This document shows positions 5,096 through 8,513 of a DNA stretch of 8,513 nt, one piece after another; the first letter of the stretch is position 1; the number at the start of each line of letters is the position of its first letter. The notes under the pieces were generated by a model. That model did no database searches. It was not told the DNA's origin and was given only the letters and a program-made list of their open reading frames with translations. Made by a program: the position numbers and the translations under genes. Source of the DNA: Anaeromyxobacter_A sp035538735 (GTDB taxonomy: Bacteria; Myxococcota; Myxococcia; Myxococcales; Anaeromyxobacteraceae); NCBI GenBank assembly GCA_035538735.1, contig DATLJU010000189.1, forward strand, positions 1 through 8,513, in the 5' to 3' direction.

Positions 5096-7018
5096 TTGTA
5101 CTCCGTCCCCGTTCCGTCTCCACCCTCGACACCACCCCCGGCGACCACGCCTCCGGGGCGCGCGAGGCCGCGCGTCCTCCGCGCCACAGCCATCGTGGTC
5201 GCGATCGTCGCGGCGCTCGCGTCGTCGCTCTGGGCGGCGGCGCAGACCGGCCGCGCCCGCGCGGAACTGCGCGCGCGCGTCGCGGAGACCCTCACCGCGC
5301 GCCTCCCCGGGGCACGGCTCATCGGCGAGGCGCGCCTGAGTCCGACGCTCCAGCTCGTCTTCGGACCGGTGGTGGTGCCGGCGCGGGCGGCAGGCGCGCC
5401 GCCGGCGGTCACCGTCGGCCGCGTGGTCGTGAGGCCGCGGCTGGCCGCGCTCCTCGCCGCCCATCTCGAGGCAGGGTCGGTGCGCCTCGAGCGCGTGGTC
5501 GTCGACGCCGGCGTGCGCGGCCAGGCCTTGGAGGACCTGGCCGACCTCGCCACGACTCCGCGGGCAGGATCTTCCGTGGCGCAGCGCGCCACTCCGCCGG
5601 AGGTCACACTGCGCGACCTGCGCGTCCGGGTGGCGCTCGCGCGAGGGCCGCGCGCTCTCGTCATCGAGGCGGGGCCGCTGTCCGGCCGGGCCGCCGTGAC
5701 GCGCGACGGCGGCCGCCACCGCGCCCGGGTCGAGCTCCGGCTCCCAGGCGGAGGCGACGGCGAGCTCGACGTGCGATGGGGCGCGGGCCAGCCTTCGCTG
5801 GCGGCCAAGGTGCGCGGCGCCGGCCCCGAAGCATGGCCGGCCGCGGTCCGCGCCAGGCTTCCGTGGTCGGTGGGAGGGGGCGAGGTCGACCTCGACGTGG
5901 ACGTCCCGCGGCTCGCGCGCGACGAGTACATCTCGGCGGCGATCGACGCCCGGTTGCGCGGGGTCGATGTGCGGTGGGCGAGGCTCGCGGCGGAGCCCAT
6001 CGGGCCGTGGAGCGGGCGCCTCGCCGGCACCCTGCGCTGGGACCCGGCGGAGCGTCGGCTCGCGCTCGAGCGCGCCCGGATCGATCTCGGGGCGAGCGGC
6101 CGCGCCGGCGCCGAGCTCGAGGCCGCCCTCCGCTTCCGTCCCGAGGCGAGGGTCCAGCTCGCGATCCGGGGCGCCAGCGTCGACTGGGCGGCGGCGCTGG
6201 AGGCGCTCCCGCCCACGCTCCACCCGCCGGCAGAGGTGCCCCAGCTCGAGGGCACGCTCGTGGGGCGGTTCGCCTTCGATGGGCCGGCGCGGCGCCCGTC
6301 CGCGTGGCGGCTCGAGGGCGACGTCGATCTGCGCGGGCTCCGCCCGGCCGCCACGCAGCGTCTCGCCCTCGAGGGGCCGTTCGCGTTTCGGGCCCCCCTG
6401 CCGGGCGGGGGCGAGCGCGAGGTGGTGGTGGGCCCGCGGAATCCCGCCTTCGTCCCGCTCGCCGCGCTCCCCTCCTACGTCGGGCGCGCGGTCGTGCTGA
6501 GCGAGGACGCCGGCTTCTTCGCGCACCACGGGTTCGACGTCAGGGAGATCCAGGAGGCGCTCGCCCGCACCGGCGGGCGGCGCCTCCGCGGCGCCTCGAC
6601 CTTGACCCAGCAGCTGGCGAAGAACTTGTTCCTGTCGCCGGATCGGACGCTCGCGCGCAAGCTCCGCGAGGCCCTCACCGCGCTCGCGCTGGAGAGCTCG
6701 CTTCCGAAGAGGCGCATCCTCGAGATCTACCTCAACGCGGTCGAATGGGGTCCAGGGGGCCTCCACGGCCTCGGAGAGGCCGCGTCCCACTGGTTCGGGA
6801 AGGACGCGCGCGATCTGTCGCCGAAGGAGGCCGCCTTCCTCGCCACGGTCTTGCCGAACCCCGCCCGCTACGACCTCTACCGGCGGCGCGGCGGTCTCAC
6901 CGAGCGGTGGGAGGAGCGCGTTCATTCACTGCTCGTCAAGATGCGGGCGGCGGACGCGCTCGATGACGAGCAGCTCTACGAAGCGTGGCACGCGCCGCTG
7001 ACATTTGCCGGTCAGTGA
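5096..7018 (+). CDS. Membrane-anchored GT51 peptidoglycan transglycosylase with AsmA-like N-terminal region
   Basis: This 640-residue protein polymerises lipid II into glycan strands at the outer face of the inner membrane. It has a proline-rich cytoplasmic tail (1-26), a membrane anchor (about 28-48), a long beta-rich region (about 50-425) and a GT51 domain (about 445-600). GT51 motifs are all present: SEDAGFFAHHGF (469-480) with catalytic Glu470, GASTLTQQLAKNLFL (499-513), RKLRE (521-525) with the second conserved Glu525, EIYLNAVEWGPG (543-554), and HWFGKDARDLSPKEAAFL (565-582). No penicillin-binding transpeptidase domain follows, because the protein ends 40 residues later, so it is monofunctional like MtgA. 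MtgA is usually only about 240 residues. The extra region has an AsmA-like signature, VRPRLAALLAAHLEAGSVRL (112-131), and repeating amphipathic strands. The gene is divergent from the TonB-like gene. The GT51 call is firm; the AsmA-like call is moderate. Confidence 0.93.
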   Translation: MYSVPVPSPPSTPPPATTPPGRARPRVLRATAIVVAIVAALASSLWAAAQTGRARAELRARVAETLTARLPGARLIGEARLSPTLQLVFGPVVVPARAAGAPPAVTVGRVVVRPRLAALLAAHLEAGSVRLERVVVDAGVRGQALEDLADLATTPRAGSSVAQRATPPEVTLRDLRVRVALARGPRALVIEAGPLSGRAAVTRDGGRHRARVELRLPGGGDGELDVRWGAGQPSLAAKVRGAGPEAWPAAVRARLPWSVGGGEVDLDVDVPRLARDEYISAAIDARLRGVDVRWARLAAEPIGPWSGRLAGTLRWDPAERRLALERARIDLGASGRAGAELEAALRFRPEARVQLAIRGASVDWAAALEALPPTLHPPAEVPQLEGTLVGRFAFDGPARRPSAWRLEGDVDLRGLRPAATQRLALEGPFAFRAPLPGGGEREVVVGPRNPAFVPLAALPSYVGRAVVLSEDAGFFAHHGFDVREIQEALARTGGRRLRGASTLTQQLAKNLFLSPDRTLARKLREALTALALESSLPKRRILEIYLNAVEWGPGGLHGLGEAASHWFGKDARDLSPKEAAFLATVLPNPARYDLYRRRGGLTERWEERVHSLLVKMRAADALDDEQLYEAWHAPLTFAGQ

Positions 7019-7040
7019 ACCATGTCGCCGTACAGTGAAC
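7007..7040. repeat. Direct repeat pair at the 3' end of the transglycosylase gene, upstream of the kinase gene
   Basis: GCCGGTCAGTGAAC (7007-7020) and GCCGTACAGTGAAC (7027-7040) match at 12 of 14 positions and start exactly 20 bp apart, about two helical turns. The first copy covers the transglycosylase stop codon and the second lies wholly in the 69-nt gap before the kinase gene. The spacing suits two sites for one regulator on the same face of the DNA. That role is inference, and no regulator gene is in view. Confidence 0.5.
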
Positions 7041-7087
7041 GATCCACTCGCAACGCGGGTCCTCGTTCGTGGTAGGTATCCCTGGCG

Positions 7088-8443
7088 ATGCCGTGCGCCC
7101 CCGCGAACCGCCCTCTCGGCCTGGCCCGCCTCATGACGCATCGCCGGCACGCCATCGCGACCGCCACGTTGGTCGTGCTCGCCTTCGTGCCGCTCGATCT
7201 GGCCCAGGCGACGGGGGGCCACCGGGCGGTGCTCGTGCGGCTCGGGTGGGTGGCGGTCCTCCTCGCCATCGTCCCCACGCAGCGGCCCGAGCGGCCGCGC
7301 CTGGCCGCCTTCGCGGGGCGGCTCGTCGGCCTGGTCAGCGGCGCGGCCCTCGTCGCCATCGCGACGGTCACCGGGGGCGCGGACGGCCCGTACTTCCAGT
7401 TCCTCCTCCCGCTCCCGCTCGCCGCGATGGTGGTCGCGCCGGACCTCCCTTCTGGCGCCGCGCTCGCGACGGTCGTCGCAGGCGCGGGGGGCGCGACCCT
7501 GCTGCTGCGCAGCGGGCACGGGCCCCTCCACGTCGTCACCTGGGTCCTCATGGAGGCCGCGGCCGGCGGCCTCGCGGTGTGGGGCACCGTGCTCTTCGCG
7601 CGATCCTGGGCGACCGAGGTCGCAAGCGAGCGGGCCCGGGCGTGGGCCGCCGAGCAGCTGGCGCGGTCGGAGCGGCGGCGTGCCACCGCCGAGAAGCTTG
7701 CCACCCTCGGCCGCCTCGCCGCCGAGATCGCCCACGAGATCAACAACCCGCTCGCCTACGTGAAGGGGAACATCGAGTGGCTCTCCGAGGCCCTCTCGGC
7801 GAGTTGCCGTGCCCCCGAGGAGGCGCGCAGGGTCCTCGCCGACACCTCCGTCGGCCTGGAGCACATCACGCGCGTCGTCGCCGACCTGCAGGCGTTCGCG
7901 CGTGACGACCGCGAGGCGCCCGGCCCATGCGCGGTCCAGGAGCTCATCGACGTGGCGTTCCGGCTCGCCTCGAGGCGGCTCCGCGACGTCGACATCGCCG
8001 TGGAGGTGGAGCCCGGGCTCCCTTCCGTCCACGCACACGCGCGCCGCGTGGCACAGGCGGTGCTGAACCTCCTGGTGAACGCCGCCGACGCGCTCCAGTC
8101 GGACGGCGGTCAGGGCGATCGCCGGATCCGTGTCCGTGCCCGCGCGGCAGGCGAGATGGTCGCGATCGAGGTCGTGGACTCGGGCCCGGGCCTGAGCCCG
8201 GAGGCGGCCGAACGTCTGTTCGAGCCGTTCTTCACGACCAAGGGAGACCGCGGGACCGGGCTCGGCCTCGCGCTCTCGCGCGAGAACGTGGCCGCGTCGG
8301 GCGGGTCGATCGAGCACGAACCGGCGCCCGGAGGTGGCGCCCTCTTCCGCATCCGCCTGCGCAACGCCGAGGCCTCGAGCGGTGAGACGGAGCCACGCGA
8401 GGGGCTCGCCGCGCTCGCGACGCGCGGCAAACCGACCGGCTAG
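7088..8443 (+). CDS. Multi-pass membrane sensor histidine kinase
   Basis: The protein has 451 residues. The first 170 hold about six hydrophobic segments (roughly 20-38, 46-63, 76-95, 103-118, 124-140 and 148-170) with short loops, so the sensor is probably within the membrane. A charged helix (175-205) leads to the dimerisation/phosphoacceptor helix with H-box EIAHEINNPLAYVKGN, phospho-acceptor His216. The ATPase domain shows the N box LLVNAADAL (Asn331), G1 DSGPG (364-368), F box FEPFFTTK (378-385) and G2 GTGLGLAL (389-396). The INNPL H-box is of the NtrB-like type. All catalytic residues are present. No PAS, HAMP or receiver domain is seen, and no response regulator lies in the window, so its target is unknown. 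The ATG 7088 start has only GGTAGG 11 nt upstream. ATG 7133, just before the first membrane segment, is an alternative with no clear binding site. Confidence 0.95.
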   Translation: MPCAPANRPLGLARLMTHRRHAIATATLVVLAFVPLDLAQATGGHRAVLVRLGWVAVLLAIVPTQRPERPRLAAFAGRLVGLVSGAALVAIATVTGGADGPYFQFLLPLPLAAMVVAPDLPSGAALATVVAGAGGATLLLRSGHGPLHVVTWVLMEAAAGGLAVWGTVLFARSWATEVASERARAWAAEQLARSERRRATAEKLATLGRLAAEIAHEINNPLAYVKGNIEWLSEALSASCRAPEEARRVLADTSVGLEHITRVVADLQAFARDDREAPGPCAVQELIDVAFRLASRRLRDVDIAVEVEPGLPSVHAHARRVAQAVLNLLVNAADALQSDGGQGDRRIRVRARAAGEMVAIEVVDSGPGLSPEAAERLFEPFFTTKGDRGTGLGLALSRENVAASGGSIEHEPAPGGGALFRIRLRNAEASSGETEPREGLAALATRGKPTG

Positions 8444-8485
8444 TGGCGCGCGTCGGAAGATACGAGCCCGGCGGTCGCGCGCCAC
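8443..8485 (+). terminator. Strong inverted repeat directly after the kinase gene
   Basis: GTGGCGCGCG (8443-8452) and CGCGCGCCAC (8476-8485) are perfect 10-bp complementary arms with a 23-nt loop. The left arm begins on the last base of the kinase stop codon. The position and stem stability suggest transcription termination or mRNA 3'-end protection. No T-run follows (the next bases are G-rich), so it is not a classical intrinsic terminator. Confidence 0.45.
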
Positions 8486-8513
8486 GCGGGTGGGGGGTTC
8501 GGGGGAGGCGGCG

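Noticed and set aside
5075..6925. A 616-codon minus-strand frame opposite the transglycosylase
   Set aside because: It is antisense to a gene with complete GT51 motifs, its composition is typical of a shadow frame, and no family is recognisable.
2416..6966. A 1516-codon open frame on the plus strand crossing gcvPB, the TonB-like gene and the transglycosylase
   Set aside because: Its translation is Arg/Ala/Pro/Gly-rich with no domain. It is an alternate frame of recognised genes kept open by high GC.
6986..7009. TGGCACG followed by TTGCC as a sigma-54 promoter for the kinase gene
   Set aside because: The two elements are too far apart for the fixed -24/-12 spacing.
6926..8485. A 519-codon minus-strand frame opposite the histidine kinase
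   Set aside because: The kinase on the plus strand has every catalytic box. The antisense product is low-complexity Arg/Glu/Gly/Ala-rich.

Overview
The window is very GC-rich, with G or C in almost every third codon position. It reads as ordinary chromosome of a Gram-negative bacterium. The split two-subunit P-protein, the long proline/glycine-rich TonB-family protein and the overall composition fit a myxobacterium. Anaeromyxobacter or a relative is my best guess, but this is inference from composition and gene style, because no marker gene is present. I see no tRNA, rRNA, CRISPR array, insertion sequence, phage gene or attachment site.

Layout. (1) 1-3700, plus strand: glycine cleavage operon gcvT (3' end only) - gcvH - gcvPA - gcvPB, tightly packed with gaps of 11, 13 and 43 nt. 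T-protein (aminomethyltransferase), H-protein (lipoyl carrier) and the two-part P-protein (glycine decarboxylase) degrade glycine to CO2, ammonia and a one-carbon unit on tetrahydrofolate. The L-protein (lipoamide dehydrogenase) is not here. (2) 3736-4980, minus strand: a TonB-family energy-transducer-like protein, convergent with gcvPB. (3) 4981-5095: a 115-nt divergent intergenic region with overlapping inverted repeats and weak promoter-like sequences. (4) 5096-7018, plus strand: a membrane-anchored monofunctional GT51 peptidoglycan transglycosylase preceded by about 400 residues that look AsmA-like. (5) 7019-7087: a short gap, with a 20-bp-period direct repeat at its left edge. (6) 7088-8443, plus strand: a multi-pass membrane sensor histidine kinase with no response regulator in view. 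A strong inverted repeat directly follows its stop codon. No gene is recognisable in the last 70 nt.

How the parts relate. The left half is central one-carbon metabolism. The right half is envelope biology: a cell-wall glycan polymerase, a periplasm-spanning TonB-like protein and a membrane sensor kinase. Nothing links the two halves beyond adjacency. I did not find a clearly new system. The points most worth checking are the AsmA-like/GT51 fusion, the repeats upstream of the kinase and in the divergent promoter region, and a 15-codon open frame placed exactly between gcvPA and gcvPB.
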